Shown here: positions 42,677 through 51,913 of the stretch, one piece after another | How positions within the stretch are numbered: the first letter of the stretch is position 1 | How the letters are laid out: every line of letters starts with the position of its first letter | Source of the DNA: Bacteroidales bacterium | GTDB lineage: Bacteria; Bacteroidota; Bacteroidia; Bacteroidales; UBA4417 | Reading direction: 5' to 3' | Assembly: GCA_016707705.1 (NCBI GenBank) | Contig: JADJHD010000025.1 | Span: forward strand, 1 to 64,000 | Length of the DNA: 64,000 nucleotides | Translations under genes and position numbers: made by a program | Notes under the pieces: model-generated | Seen by the model: only the letters and a program-made list of their open reading frames with translations | Databases searched by the model: none | Told to the model about the DNA's origin: nothing

Positions 42677-43636
42677 CTAGCTGGTGACTTTTTGGATATT
42701 AGTCCAGACGGCTGCATCTATACCAAAGCCGATACCTTCCCACCAGTCGCACATGAAAGATACATTACGGCGGTATTCTTCAATTTTGATATTTGTTTTG
42801 TTTGTGCCTTTTTTAGTAAGATGGAGGATGTTGGTTTGAGGAGATGCGAAAATAACATCAGTACCACTTAATGAAGGAAGAGCAATTACCTGCTGAGGAG
42901 TGAAGTCGACACCATTAGTTACTTCGCCGGCTGTTTGCAAGGTAAAGAAACCAGCTGCCCGTTTGTCACGGAGGTAAAGGCGATGCCATTTGGGAGACAT
43001 ACAGATATTCATTTTCACACTTTGATACACTTCAGAGATGCCATCAGCAAAAAGTTCAACCTGGTCGAAAATAGATGTTGCATTCAGTGGTTGGATGTTA
43101 ATGCTATTAATGGTTTGAGCTTCGACACCTGTTTGTAGCAGTTTAATGAGACCGTTCATGGATTTGCCTGTATCTCCGGCAACTCCGGGTGTAGGGGCAA
43201 CATAAATACCCTTTCCGTACTCGTTAAGTTCCATATCCGAATTGATTTTGGAGAGATAGCCAAGTTCGGGATATTCGATAAGGAATTTGATAAGAGGCCA
43301 ATCTTTACGGTCAACTCCGGCACCTCCAAGAAAACCCAACCAGGTTGCTTCGATATCGTCAGGATTGATTTCTTCATCCACTTTGAATTGGTACAAGCGC
43401 AATTCGTTTGGAGTGAAAGCGGCAGCATTTTTAGGTGTCCAGCCTTTCTGGAAAGACTGTACAATATTTCCGATAGTGAGCTGGCCAAGTTTAAAAACGG
43501 TGTCGTCCGTTTTTACGGGAGTGCAGATTCCGGGAGTAACAAGTCCCTGGCTTAACATGCCAAGGATTCGTTTCATATTCTGACCGGAATTTTCATAATA
43601 CGCGCCAAAGGCGGTTTTGATTTCGGATACGTCCAT
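42677..43636 (-). CDS. Major capsid protein (HK97-like)
   Basis: 319 residues. It has the look of an HK97-type capsid: a helix-rich N-arm (MDVSEIKTAFGAYYENSGQN), then GITPGICTPVKT-like and EEINPDDIEATWLGFLG segments, a central P-domain with long helices and a C-terminal strand set (IALPSLSGTDVIFASPQ, VSFMCDWWEGIGFGID). It lies between the protease-scaffold gene and the tail-tube-like gene, a standard head-gene order. It would assemble icosahedral shells of the phage-like particle. Confidence 0.8.
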   Translation of the reverse strand: MDVSEIKTAFGAYYENSGQNMKRILGMLSQGLVTPGICTPVKTDDTVFKLGQLTIGNIVQSFQKGWTPKNAAAFTPNELRLYQFKVDEEINPDDIEATWLGFLGGAGVDRKDWPLIKFLIEYPELGYLSKINSDMELNEYGKGIYVAPTPGVAGDTGKSMNGLIKLLQTGVEAQTINSINIQPLNATSIFDQVELFADGISEVYQSVKMNICMSPKWHRLYLRDKRAAGFFTLQTAGEVTNGVDFTPQQVIALPSLSGTDVIFASPQTNILHLTKKGTNKTNIKIEEYRRNVSFMCDWWEGIGFGIDAAVWTNIQKVTS

Positions 43637-43674
43637 TGTAGGAGAGTTTTAAGGAGGAAAGCAAGAAGAATTAT

Positions 43675-45063
43675 TTAGTCGGCGGATTTCATATGTGGCA
43701 ATGAGTTAAGCGTATCCCAATCCACGCCGTCAGCGCCAGGAGTAGGATCCTTAATGGATTTTACTCCAATGGAAGCTGCAGCAGGTTTTTTAGCAAGCAT
43801 GGTGCGTATGGCTTCAATTTTTGAAGGGATATCAGCGGAAGCTGCGATATCAGGATGAATTTCATCAATTGCAATGGTAGCATTGGTGAGTGCTGATTCA
43901 GCAGCAATACGCAGGTTGTCTGCATTAGTAGTGGCGGATTCAGCATTTGAAACAGCTGTTTGAGCATTGAGAGCTGAAGTTTCTGAAGCAGCAGTCATAC
44001 TATCAATAGAAGCAGCGTTTTCTTTAAGCATGTTCTCGATGGCCTGAAGTTGCTGTTCATTCAGATAAATACCTTCATCAGTTGTTTCAATAGAAGAAAC
44101 CTGCAGCAGGGAAATAAGGATAGGAAGATCCATGGTTTTGAGTATAGGTTTGGGGATTTGAGTGGAAGCGGATGAATCTGACGTAGTACCTTCAGAAGCC
44201 GATAATGAGCTAACAGCTGCAATAGCTATATCGAGTGAACCTATTTCATCAATAAGTCCAAGTGAGAGCGCATCTTCAGCAAAGAATACTTTTCCAGTGA
44301 AAACTGAATCGGGGAGATTTGGGCGGTTCGCTTTTACGGCAACGATAAACTGTTCGGCCAATGGATTAAGCTGTTCATTTTTTATTCCGGAATAATCACC
44401 GTTAAGTGCATCCGTGAATGTTTTGTTTTTATCCCTTGACTGGTCAGCATTGATGCGATGGAATTTAACACCTTCCAGTTCCCACATGGGCTGCATATCA
44501 GCAAACTGGACCATAACACCAATACTACCTATTTCGGTAGTGGAGTTTTGGGCGATGATGCGGGAAGCAGAAGACCCTATCCACAAAGCGGCAGAAGCCA
44601 TAAGGCCGTCAATAAAAGTTACGACAGGCGTTTTGCAGGCTTTAACTTTATCGGCAAATGCCTGGGTTCCATCGACAGTTCCTCCTGGGGAGTCGATGTA
44701 AAGAATGATGCCGGAAATATTTGGATGCAGATCCGCTTCCAGTACGCGGGTTCCAAGTGTATCCATTCCTGCGGATAGAACACCGCAATCCTGTTCATCA
44801 TCCTTCATCAAGGGACCACGTACAGGAATTACTGCAATGCTTCCTTTCGGCGCTTCATCAAATACTGAATATTTACGTCCCGGAGTTGCAGCATAAAGAG
44901 CATAAGGAAGAGAATTCTTTTCTTCAGCGTATTCTGTATCTTTTGATGATTCGAAGTCCAGGCCGTTGATCAGTCCTGCTACAATACCGCCATGCGCAAT
45001 GGCGAAGCGTTCGTCAATTGCCCAGGCTGAACGTAACAAAGCGGAAAGGATGCGAAACTTCAT
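43675..45063 (-). CDS. Prohead protease (S49-like) fused to scaffold-like region
   Basis: 462 residues. The N-terminal ~280 residues are an S49/ClpP-type peptidase: IALIVRGP-like PKGSIAVIPVRGPLM, IILYIDSPGGTVDG (oxyanion region) and GLMASAALWIGSSASR with the nucleophilic Ser near residue 168. The C-terminal ~180 residues are low-complexity, Ala/Ser-rich and predicted coiled-coil (SALNAQTAVSNAESATTNAD), the usual composition of a capsid scaffold. A protease fused to its scaffold directs procapsid assembly and maturation. It lies upstream of the major capsid gene by 38 bases. Confidence 0.8.
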   Translation of the reverse strand: MKFRILSALLRSAWAIDERFAIAHGGIVAGLINGLDFESSKDTEYAEEKNSLPYALYAATPGRKYSVFDEAPKGSIAVIPVRGPLMKDDEQDCGVLSAGMDTLGTRVLEADLHPNISGIILYIDSPGGTVDGTQAFADKVKACKTPVVTFIDGLMASAALWIGSSASRIIAQNSTTEIGSIGVMVQFADMQPMWELEGVKFHRINADQSRDKNKTFTDALNGDYSGIKNEQLNPLAEQFIVAVKANRPNLPDSVFTGKVFFAEDALSLGLIDEIGSLDIAIAAVSSLSASEGTTSDSSASTQIPKPILKTMDLPILISLLQVSSIETTDEGIYLNEQQLQAIENMLKENAASIDSMTAASETSALNAQTAVSNAESATTNADNLRIAAESALTNATIAIDEIHPDIAASADIPSKIEAIRTMLAKKPAAASIGVKSIKDPTPGADGVDWDTLNSLPHMKSAD

Positions 45064-45169
45064 GAGTCTAATTTTTCAGCAATATTACAGGCTGAAAAAC
45101 GATACTGAAAGGACATAAAACTGATTCGACAGGCTCACCAATCCCTGTTTTACAGACTTTTCAGCTTAT

Positions 45170-45634
45170 TTACAGAGGAATGGCAGGCATATTTACCGGT
45201 TTGAAGGAGAAAGTGAGTGGTCCGGAAATTTCGATATTGAAGCCATTCTTTCCGGATGGATCTTTTGAGGAATCAAAATCGAATGCCAGACGAAGACCTT
45301 CACGGTTATCCCCTATATGATAATATTCCCCTAAGCCATTCCTTAATACAACTACAACTGAGTTGTATTGGCGCAGCCGGGTAAGCATTTCAAGAGTATC
45401 CCTGTTATACCCTGGAAGGAAAGCAGTAATTGTATGTGTGTACAAATCACCGGCGCGGGTTTCCGAAAGCTTGCAAACATGCTGAATACTTTCGGCAGCA
45501 CATTCAATTTCATAGGTTGGGTTTGTTCCGACGTACAGGATTGTTTCAGATAAAATAGAATGGATTAAAGTTGAAGGGATAACGAAGAGGGCGACATTTC
45601 CACCCAGGTCAATCTGCTTTTTTAAGGTTGTCAT
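45170..45634 (-). CDS. Phage structural protein, tail-tube-like candidate
   Basis: 154 residues. Beta-rich, with QIDLGGNVALFVIPSTLI, NSVVVVLRNGLGEYYHIGDN and FNIEISGPLTFSFKPVNMP. It shares a pattern with the protein at 42061-42609 (see finding). It lies immediately upstream of the protease gene and overlaps the start of the adjacent upstream gene's end by 26 bases. This kind of protein could be a tail tube, a tail completion or a head-tail joining factor. No portal has been found to anchor such a tail. Confidence 0.45.
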   Translation of the reverse strand: MTTLKKQIDLGGNVALFVIPSTLIHSILSETILYVGTNPTYEIECAAESIQHVCKLSETRAGDLYTHTITAFLPGYNRDTLEMLTRLRQYNSVVVVLRNGLGEYYHIGDNREGLRLAFDFDSSKDPSGKNGFNIEISGPLTFSFKPVNMPAIPL

Positions 45635-46172
45635 AATGGGAGATTGCTTTGTGTGAAAGTGTCCCCAAATTGGACAGATTCACCAAGATTATTTTTTCAA
45701 TTTTGGTTGTTAATTCTTTGGAGTAATTAGAATTTTCGAAATCTACTTTTCTATAAAAATCCTTTTTAATGCTGTCATAACTCCAGATATCCTCGGTGAA
45801 GCCGAAGGTTTGTTGGAATTTCAGAATAGCATCTCTTTTTATCAGATAGGTTAAGTAAAAGCTTATCATATTGCGCATGAAGAATTTTGCCTGGTGTTCC
45901 ATGATTTTGCCGAAAGCAACAGTATCCGTTGGCGTAAGTTCCCATCCATGCCTATAAAAATCATCCTGACTTATTTTTACTTTGATGCTGGATGAATAGA
46001 AAAGCTCTGAGAGTTCTTTGTAACGGATATTGTAACGGGTACAGGGTTTGGTAAGGCACCGGCGGAATTGGCTGTTAATGTATTTATCTGAAGAGAAATC
46101 GGCAGGATTGCCATAGTTCAAGGTAATATACTGTTTTACATAAGCTTTAACAGGGAGATCGACTGAAAACAT
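45609..46172 (-). CDS. Conserved-looking phage protein, unknown
   Basis: 187 residues, helical and Lys/Phe/Tyr-rich (VKAYVKQYITLNYGN, HQAKFFMRNMISFYLTYLIK, ILKFQQTFGFTEDIWSYDSI). No Walker, catalytic or membrane motifs. The last third has SYDSIKKDFYRKVDFENS. It is transcribed with the structural genes and overlaps the downstream one by 26 bases. It could be a DNA-binding or head-completion protein. I do not recognise a family. Confidence 0.5.
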   Translation of the reverse strand: MFSVDLPVKAYVKQYITLNYGNPADFSSDKYINSQFRRCLTKPCTRYNIRYKELSELFYSSSIKVKISQDDFYRHGWELTPTDTVAFGKIMEHQAKFFMRNMISFYLTYLIKRDAILKFQQTFGFTEDIWSYDSIKKDFYRKVDFENSNYSKELTTKIEKIILVNLSNLGTLSHKAISHYDNLKKAD

Positions 46173-46312
46173 GGGATAGAAGGAATTTCGGAGGTGTTGG
46201 TAATTCAGGAAGTTCTATAAATTTGAAAATGTCAGGAACTGTAAAATGTGTTTTGTTTGAAATGCATTCCTAAAACCGGAATGGAATAAACCGGATTAAC
46301 GGACTGATATTA

Positions 46313-47230
46313 CTATTTTAATTGTGCCTGCAATTGAAGTAAATATTCACGTTCCTGTATACTCCAATGTGAGGTGGCTTCACTGACCGGCACATGTTTA
46401 CCAACATTGGCATAGTCAGCAAACTTCCAGATATTGACATTGGTTTTCACATCAGTAAACAAAGGTTTTTCGGTAACAACTTCAACCGGATCATAGCCAT
46501 TAAAAACGAAGTTCATTTCACTTACGAAATCAAGTCCCATGGTTTGATCATCATTAAACAAGTTGAATTTAGGGCTGGAAACCATATCAGCATATTTCAT
46601 TTCAACCATATAGTGAGCCTGGTAGTGCGGGATTGTAACCGGTCTGTCCGCATAAAACTGCACTCCGAGATGCTTGTAATTGTTTTTTGGTTTGATGGTA
46701 CTTTGCCAGCCGGTTCGTTCAAGAGCTGTCCGGCTAATCATTTTGCCGCAACCCATTAACTTTGCTACAGAGTAGGGGTATTTGTAGAACACTGCCTGAT
46801 TGTTGGAAGCATCGAGAAAATAAACCTGTTTAACCCCAAAAAGTGGAACGCCTTTTTTAATAAAAGGAGTGTAAACTTCAAGTAGATTTGATGATACAAT
46901 ATCATCATCGTCAATTTTGAGCAGGTAATCGAATTGATAATTTTTAAGCAAGAGTGTGATTCCAGTGTTCATCTTTTTTCCTAATGGTGCTGCACAGGTA
47001 AAAATCATATCAATACTGTATTTTCGGCATACTGCTTCAGAAGGAGCATCGCTGACTAGAGAAACAATGGTGACATCGAATTTCTTACGGCTGGATTCCT
47101 GAAGTCTTAATGCTGACAAGCAGAAAAGCTCGCTTATTGCAGGGCGTTGGTGCATTTGAGTTAGTAGTAGGATTTTAGGCTTCATTTTTTGTGCAGGCTT
47201 TTGAGGTTGGGTTTTAGGTGTTGTGGTCAT
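46313..47230 (-). CDS. GT-A fold glycosyltransferase in phage block
   Basis: 305 residues. A basic N-terminal tail is followed by a family-2-like glycosyltransferase: KPKILLLTQMHQRPAISEL, VTIVSLVSDAPSEAVC, and the metal-binding DDDD motif in FDYLLKIDDDDIVSSN, then a conserved VAKLMGCGKMISRTALE. The DxD-type motif binds the nucleotide-sugar metal. Phages use such enzymes to glycosylate DNA or to alter host surface sugars. It overlaps the small upstream gene by four bases (ATGA). No acceptor can be assigned. Confidence 0.75.
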   Translation of the reverse strand: MTTTPKTQPQKPAQKMKPKILLLTQMHQRPAISELFCLSALRLQESSRKKFDVTIVSLVSDAPSEAVCRKYSIDMIFTCAAPLGKKMNTGITLLLKNYQFDYLLKIDDDDIVSSNLLEVYTPFIKKGVPLFGVKQVYFLDASNNQAVFYKYPYSVAKLMGCGKMISRTALERTGWQSTIKPKNNYKHLGVQFYADRPVTIPHYQAHYMVEMKYADMVSSPKFNLFNDDQTMGLDFVSEMNFVFNGYDPVEVVTEKPLFTDVKTNVNIWKFADYANVGKHVPVSEATSHWSIQEREYLLQLQAQLK

Positions 47231-47451
47231 TCACTTTCAAGAAGTATATTGATAAGTTTTGGCATTGGGATATAGGAGTATGTCCCTGATTTTACATTTT
47301 TGATGGTATGGGTTACATCATAGATCCCTGGGCCGGTTGATTCGCTACCAATTACACGGAATTGAACTCCGTTATTATTAAAATCACAGCCACAGAGCGA
47401 CCAGAAGCTTTCAGAACCCATTCTTTGTTTATGTAAAATTTTAGCCGGCAT
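47227..47451 (-). CDS. Small phage protein, unknown
   Basis: 74 residues: MPAKILHKQRMGSESFWSLC, NNNGVQFRVIGSESTGPGIYD and YSYIPMPKLINILLESE. No motif. It sits between the TGTAGTT-repeat region and the glycosyltransferase gene with which it overlaps by four bases. Function unknown. Confidence 0.45.
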   Translation of the reverse strand: MPAKILHKQRMGSESFWSLCGCDFNNNGVQFRVIGSESTGPGIYDVTHTIKNVKSGTYSYIPMPKLINILLESE

Positions 47452-47493
47452 TTTTTATTTTTAATTTTTCACAGACAGGGTATATATATTGCC

Positions 47494-47707
47494 AACTACA
47501 GGAACTACAACAACTACACTTGATAACAGGCTGATTTCCATTTGATAAAGCATTTAGAGAGAAACTACAATTACTCATATTCTATATTTTTGTAGTTTAA
47601 AGTATAAATTGTAGTTCTGTGTAGTTGGCTTTTAGCTGCTTGTAGTTTTAGTAAGTTGCTGATAGTTAATTCCATGAGTGCTTGTAGTTGTTGTAGTTGT
47701 TGTAGTT
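47494..47707. repeat. Iteron-like cluster of TGTAGTT heptamers
   Basis: Eleven copies of TGTAGTT in 214 bases: four in reverse orientation (AACTACA at 47494, 47503, 47512 and 47563) and seven in forward orientation (starts 47591, 47610, 47620, 47641, 47683, 47692, 47701). The outer three copies on each side are spaced exactly nine bases. The array lies between the primase-helicase gene and the small gene. See finding. Confidence 0.85.
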
Positions 47708-47742
47708 GTTATTTTCGCGTCAATCTGCGGATCATTATTTTT

Positions 47743-50700
47743 TTAACGAGGTAAAAGATCCGTTACATTCTCTTTTTGCTTTTCTTCGATGGGCTCAACC
47801 ATATTATTTGACAGATTGATATCCAGTTTATCATACTCGAATACCATGGCTGTTGTTACTTTCCGTTTTTTAATTGTATCGCCATTAAGCTGGTGTATAT
47901 CTTCAACTATGCGACCGTTATCTTCAACCCTGAATGAAACTGATAACTTTCGTCCTAAATATTCTTTACTGTGTTGCAGGTAATACTCCAGAGTTTTGAG
48001 AGGAAGAATGTTTTCCCGACTTTTATTGCCATGAACCCGATATAGCTGAAAAAGACGGCTGTGGTTAATATAGATTACATTTTTTGCTTCAGACCATTTA
48101 GCGTCCATGGTATCCGTTTTCAATTGATCCACACAATCAATCCGAAAATCAACATCCTCTTTAATTAGCCCATCGTTGGCCAGGAATTCAACAATGCTCC
48201 AGAAGATTGAAAGCTCGTTGCTCTTTTTGGTTTCCTGATTCTGTCTTGATATAAGGATACACGCATGTGTGAGCAGATCCTTTTCATTGAACGGAACATG
48301 GATCCTGTTCATAAGCGTTCGGTACGATGCTATAATGATGAGCCAGTTACGGAAAATACGATCCTCAATGACGACGTTATTGAGTTTAGAGCCTAGCAGT
48401 TTTGATGATTCCTGGTAGTTTTCAAAGAAGTTGGCAATAAACTCAGCCCGATAGCTTAATAAATCGTGAGTTATATGCGTTAGCCCTGTCTTTTCAACTT
48501 CTTTCAGGTTATTGAAATCGTTTTTCTCCTGGTCAGAATACTCCACTTTTGTAAAGCTGAGAAATATTAATCGGCTGAAAAGTGCGATGTCAGCTGTAGG
48601 CATTTCCTGACCAGATAGAATGACGCTGCAATCGACATTGCTGGTCTCATTACGTTTATTCATCTCCATATTTTTGCGTGTCCTGCCCATACCATCCCAA
48701 AGGCCTTTGAGGTATTCGATTTTCTCATATTCGACATTATTTTTATACTCATCGATATGGCAAAATGCGTTTGAAAACATTCCAACATGATCAGCTAATG
48801 CAGGGCGTGTTGTATTTGTAAGGTTCAGCCCTTTTGATTGGTTTCCAAAAAACTGAAGCATGCTGATGGCAAGTTCTGTTTTACCAGCACCTTTGGGCCC
48901 AAATAGATTGAGGATAGGGAAAAATCCGAAGAGTTTAAAAATATGGTCGCGGAATAAAGTGGCAATATAAAAGCTGATGGCAAACATGGCGTTTTCGCCG
49001 AATACTTTTGTAAGTTTCACTGTATAGTCGTATAACGAAATATTCCCATCGCTGAACTTAAAGCGGCGTTCAGTTACAAATAAAGAATCCTCTAATTGAT
49101 AAACGGTGGAGCTTGCCGGAAGGTAAAAATTATCATTTTGAAACTTGACGATGCCATTTGCATCCGATTGAGAAAATGCGCCACTAAAGATTCCATTACT
49201 CCAGGCCCAGAAACCCTGTTTTTGCCAGCCTAGCTGTGTAATTTCGAAGCATGAATCTGTTTTTTCATACAGGTAGCGTTTCAGCTTGTTTAATTCCGTT
49301 TCGGAAGCTTCAAACAAAAAGTTACCCAGGCTTTCCACACGGAGGCGAAAGGAAGCTAGCCCTATCAAGTCTTTCTGAAGAAGCTCGATTACCTGGCTAA
49401 ATCCAAACTCGTTTGTGATTTTGTATAAGCGTTTGGCATTAAGTACACTACTGATGTGGAAGAGAGGCACCATAACGAAGTTAGTGCCACGAACTACGCC
49501 TTTTGCCGTTTTAAAATAATAGCAATTTTCATCCTTGTAAAAGCCATACTTTTCGAAATCGCTAAGAAGCACGTTATCAGGAATTTTCCATCCTTCTTCT
49601 TTGGCCGGTGCTTTTTCGGTATTGCAGGATTTAAGTGCATCCTGCCATGCTTTTTTAGGTTTAATTAATTTGGAAAGCTGTTCGATATATACTTCATGGC
49701 TGGAAGCGGGGAGCAAGGAAATCAAATCAGCAAAACTTCCGATAATTCTGCTTTTAAGATCAGGATTTTGCGCTTTAGGAATATGCTCTGTAACCTTCCA
49801 GATAATGTAGTCCTTCAGGTTTGCTTTTACGAATAGATCAAATTGATTTTCATTACTAAAAAAGCTATCCGGATCTGTTTTCTCATCCTTTATGTCCTTA
49901 CCATCTTTTACCTTTTTATCTATCAGATATTCAGATATCCGGCAAGTAGTTGGCATTTCCACTATGTTGACAAACAGACCGGCATTAATCAATAGTTCTG
50001 CTGAGCGGTCAACGGCTTTTTTACCTGCTTTATCGCTATCGCCAATGATAGTAACGGATGGGCAGATTTGTTTAATGGATTCTATCTGTGCAGGTGTGAG
50101 GGATGTTCCGCATGTGCCGACAGTATTAAGCTTTCCAATCTGGTGAAGTCGGATAACATCAGGATTACCTTCTACCAGGTGAATGAACCCTTTTTCTTTG
50201 GCAGCACGTTTGGCAAAATTGAGGCCATATAAAACTTCGCCTTTAGTATACGCAACGGTTTCATGGGAATTGAAATACTTTGGAGCATCAGGAGTGCCGG
50301 AGAAATCCCGGCCAGTGAAGGCTGAAATGCGTCCCCGGCTGTCAGGGATAGGGAATATGATACGGTTACGAAAATAGTCGAATACTTTGTTTTTGCTTTC
50401 GCTGAGAAGGCCGGCTTCTAAAAGTATTTCTTCACGGATTCCCTGTCCTGCCGCCCATTTTTTCAGGTTATCCCAGCCATCAGGTGCAAAACCGATGCGA
50501 AACTGCGCTATGGTATCATCGTTCCACCGTGAGCGGACATATTCAAGGGGTTTGATGTTTTCCGGTAGCAGAAGGTTTTGCTCAAACCATTTACATGCTA
50601 ATTCGTTAGCAATTTTAATACCTTCAAGCTTTCTGTAATTTTCCAGTTCAGCCTCGTTTTGTTCCACTTTTGGAACATCAATATTGTGGTCTTTGGCAAT

Positions 50701-50952
50701 TTTCAGAATGGCATCCGTGAAGTTAATCTTTTCGTGCTGCATAACGAAGCTGATAGCATCACCTTTTGCACCACAGCCAAAGCATTTAAAAATGCCTTTT
50801 TGTTGGTTTACCGAAAATGAAGGTGTCCTTTCATTATGAATAGGACAACAAGCTGAGTAATTGTTTCCCTTACGTTTTAATGAAATGTACCCGGAAAGTA
50901 TTGTAACAATATCGAGGTTTTGAACACTATCAAGGGTAGAGCTGGGAAGCAT
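47743..50952 (-). CDS. Phage primase-helicase fusion
   Basis: 1069 residues. N-terminal CHC2 zinc finger (CCPIHNERTPSFSV and CFGCGAKGDAI, about residues 35-68), a toprim domain near residues 255-330 (LVEGNPDVIRLHQIG, TVGTCGTSLT, VTIIGDSDKAGKKA), then a SF3/DUF927-like helicase with Walker A LFGPKGAGKTELAIS near residue 680 and an R-finger-like stretch (SVILSGQEMPTAD). It primes and unwinds DNA for phage-like replication. It is large for a satellite or phage primase but the domain set is typical. It is the replication gene of the block and is read from the regulatory region toward the head genes. Confidence 0.88.
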   Translation of the reverse strand: MLPSSTLDSVQNLDIVTILSGYISLKRKGNNYSACCPIHNERTPSFSVNQQKGIFKCFGCGAKGDAISFVMQHEKINFTDAILKIAKDHNIDVPKVEQNEAELENYRKLEGIKIANELACKWFEQNLLLPENIKPLEYVRSRWNDDTIAQFRIGFAPDGWDNLKKWAAGQGIREEILLEAGLLSESKNKVFDYFRNRIIFPIPDSRGRISAFTGRDFSGTPDAPKYFNSHETVAYTKGEVLYGLNFAKRAAKEKGFIHLVEGNPDVIRLHQIGKLNTVGTCGTSLTPAQIESIKQICPSVTIIGDSDKAGKKAVDRSAELLINAGLFVNIVEMPTTCRISEYLIDKKVKDGKDIKDEKTDPDSFFSNENQFDLFVKANLKDYIIWKVTEHIPKAQNPDLKSRIIGSFADLISLLPASSHEVYIEQLSKLIKPKKAWQDALKSCNTEKAPAKEEGWKIPDNVLLSDFEKYGFYKDENCYYFKTAKGVVRGTNFVMVPLFHISSVLNAKRLYKITNEFGFSQVIELLQKDLIGLASFRLRVESLGNFLFEASETELNKLKRYLYEKTDSCFEITQLGWQKQGFWAWSNGIFSGAFSQSDANGIVKFQNDNFYLPASSTVYQLEDSLFVTERRFKFSDGNISLYDYTVKLTKVFGENAMFAISFYIATLFRDHIFKLFGFFPILNLFGPKGAGKTELAISMLQFFGNQSKGLNLTNTTRPALADHVGMFSNAFCHIDEYKNNVEYEKIEYLKGLWDGMGRTRKNMEMNKRNETSNVDCSVILSGQEMPTADIALFSRLIFLSFTKVEYSDQEKNDFNNLKEVEKTGLTHITHDLLSYRAEFIANFFENYQESSKLLGSKLNNVVIEDRIFRNWLIIIASYRTLMNRIHVPFNEKDLLTHACILISRQNQETKKSNELSIFWSIVEFLANDGLIKEDVDFRIDCVDQLKTDTMDAKWSEAKNVIYINHSRLFQLYRVHGNKSRENILPLKTLEYYLQHSKEYLGRKLSVSFRVEDNGRIVEDIHQLNGDTIKKRKVTTAMVFEYDKLDINLSNNMVEPIEEKQKENVTDLLPR

Positions 50953-51018
50953 AGGATTGTTTAAAAAGTTGAATTAACATTACTTAATAAGGGAGGGAAT
51001 CAAATTTTAATATCGAAT

Positions 51019-51219
51019 TTATGTGTCAGAATTGTTCTTAAGAATCTCGGAAAGGATTGGTATCAATAATTCGAGCTCCAGAATTTTACGCTTAATATCA
51101 TTTCGATGTTGAATATCAGCAGCCGTTGGTAGCTTGATGTATAGTTCGACGTTAAAATTCTGACAAGCCTCAAGTAGTAGTTCCTGTAATGGAATGCTTG
51201 AGATAATTATATCTTTCAT
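51019..51219 (-). CDS. Small phage protein, unknown
   Basis: 66 residues from the ATG at 51219 (MKDIIISSIPLQELLLEAC). The frame extends further upstream but the earlier part overlaps the neighbouring gene in another frame. Helical and compact (DIQHRNDIKRKILELELLI). No motif. It lies between the primase-helicase gene and the 60-residue gene. Confidence 0.45.
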   Translation of the reverse strand: MKDIIISSIPLQELLLEACQNFNVELYIKLPTAADIQHRNDIKRKILELELLIPILSEILKNNSDT

Positions 51220-51256
51220 ACAGCTCGCCAATATAATTTTACAGGAAACTTCATTT

Positions 51257-51439
51257 TCAAACCTTTTCAGCAGAATGAATTTTGAAAGTGCAGGAAGGTT
51301 CTGAAAAATTTTGCAGCATTTGAGTACATTGTAATTCAGCATTATCAGAAGACGTTGCCATAAATGGTTCAACTTTCGGATATTCGTTTCCGTTTACAAA
51401 CAGCGAATATTTCACATTGAATTTGAATTTTTTCTTCAT
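51257..51439 (-). CDS. Small phage protein, unknown
   Basis: 60 residues: MKKKFKFNVKYSLFVNGNEY, then VEPFMATSSDNAELQ and SEPSCTFKIHSAEKV. It has a basic beginning and a mildly beta-like profile. No known motif. Chosen over a longer overlapping frame because this one has a clean start and stop and a non-overlapping neighbour. Function unknown. Confidence 0.45.
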   Translation of the reverse strand: MKKKFKFNVKYSLFVNGNEYPKVEPFMATSSDNAELQCTQMLQNFSEPSCTFKIHSAEKV

Positions 51440-51614
51440 AGTTATGCTTTATCCTTTAGTTCTGGTTAATATTTTTTTTAAGCTCTGAGAAAACATTCGA
51501 TATAAATTGTACTCCTGATTAATTTGGCATATTACAGCACACAATATTATTTTTGGTAAGAGTGCTGATAAATTTATTTGTATGTCCAATCAGAATAAGG
51601 ATTTCATCTAGCTG

Positions 51615-51839
51615 TCAATTGTTTAATTCAAGATTATTGATTTTATGCTTGCGGGAAATGTTCCTGTTCTCAATTTCAAGAGCCCAGGCTATTGCAGCAT
51701 CAATAACCGGGTCACTTTGCCGTGTTCCATTCATGGTTTTGGAGACAGTGCTTTTACTCATGCTGGAGCGATCCATTAATTCAATCAGGAACTTGCGAGG
51801 TAATTTATTTCTTAGTTTTTGAAGAGTTTCTTGATCCAT
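51615..51839 (-). CDS. Cro-like HTH regulator of phage switch
   Basis: 74 residues with a helix-turn-helix (FLIELMDRSSMSKSTVSKTM, residues 17-36) and a C-terminal basic tail (RNISRKHKINN). It is divergent from the repressor-like gene at 52042, with the operator cluster between them, the arrangement of Cro and cI. It may bind the same operators as the repressor and turn on the downstream lytic/replication genes. Its own gene is the first in the minus-strand phage transcription unit. Confidence 0.75.
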   Translation of the reverse strand: MDQETLQKLRNKLPRKFLIELMDRSSMSKSTVSKTMNGTRQSDPVIDAAIAWALEIENRNISRKHKINNLELNN

Positions 51840-51865
51840 AAAATTATTTTTTAGGTTTTGTAAAT

Positions 51866-51913
51866 AAATGTGCTACATTTGTGCTACAAAAAGACTATAT
51901 TTGTACCACAAAT
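51866..51913. promoter_or_regulatory. Three operator palindromes in the divergent switch
   Basis: AAATGT-GCT-ACATTT (51866-51880), TTTGT-GCT-ACAAA (51878-51890) and ATTTGT-ACC-ACAAAT (51899-51913). All are near-perfect palindromes with a three-base centre, on a shared (A/T)TTGT-N3-ACAA(A/T) pattern. They lie upstream of both divergent regulator genes. They resemble lambda-style operators for a cI/Cro pair. Confidence 0.7.

Noticed and set aside
30930..45160. CGACAGGCTCACC words at 30931 and 45126 as attachment sites
   Set aside because: The match is only about 14 bases and both lie in otherwise unrelated intergenic sequence. It may be a common fragment in the phylum, with nothing else linking the two sites.
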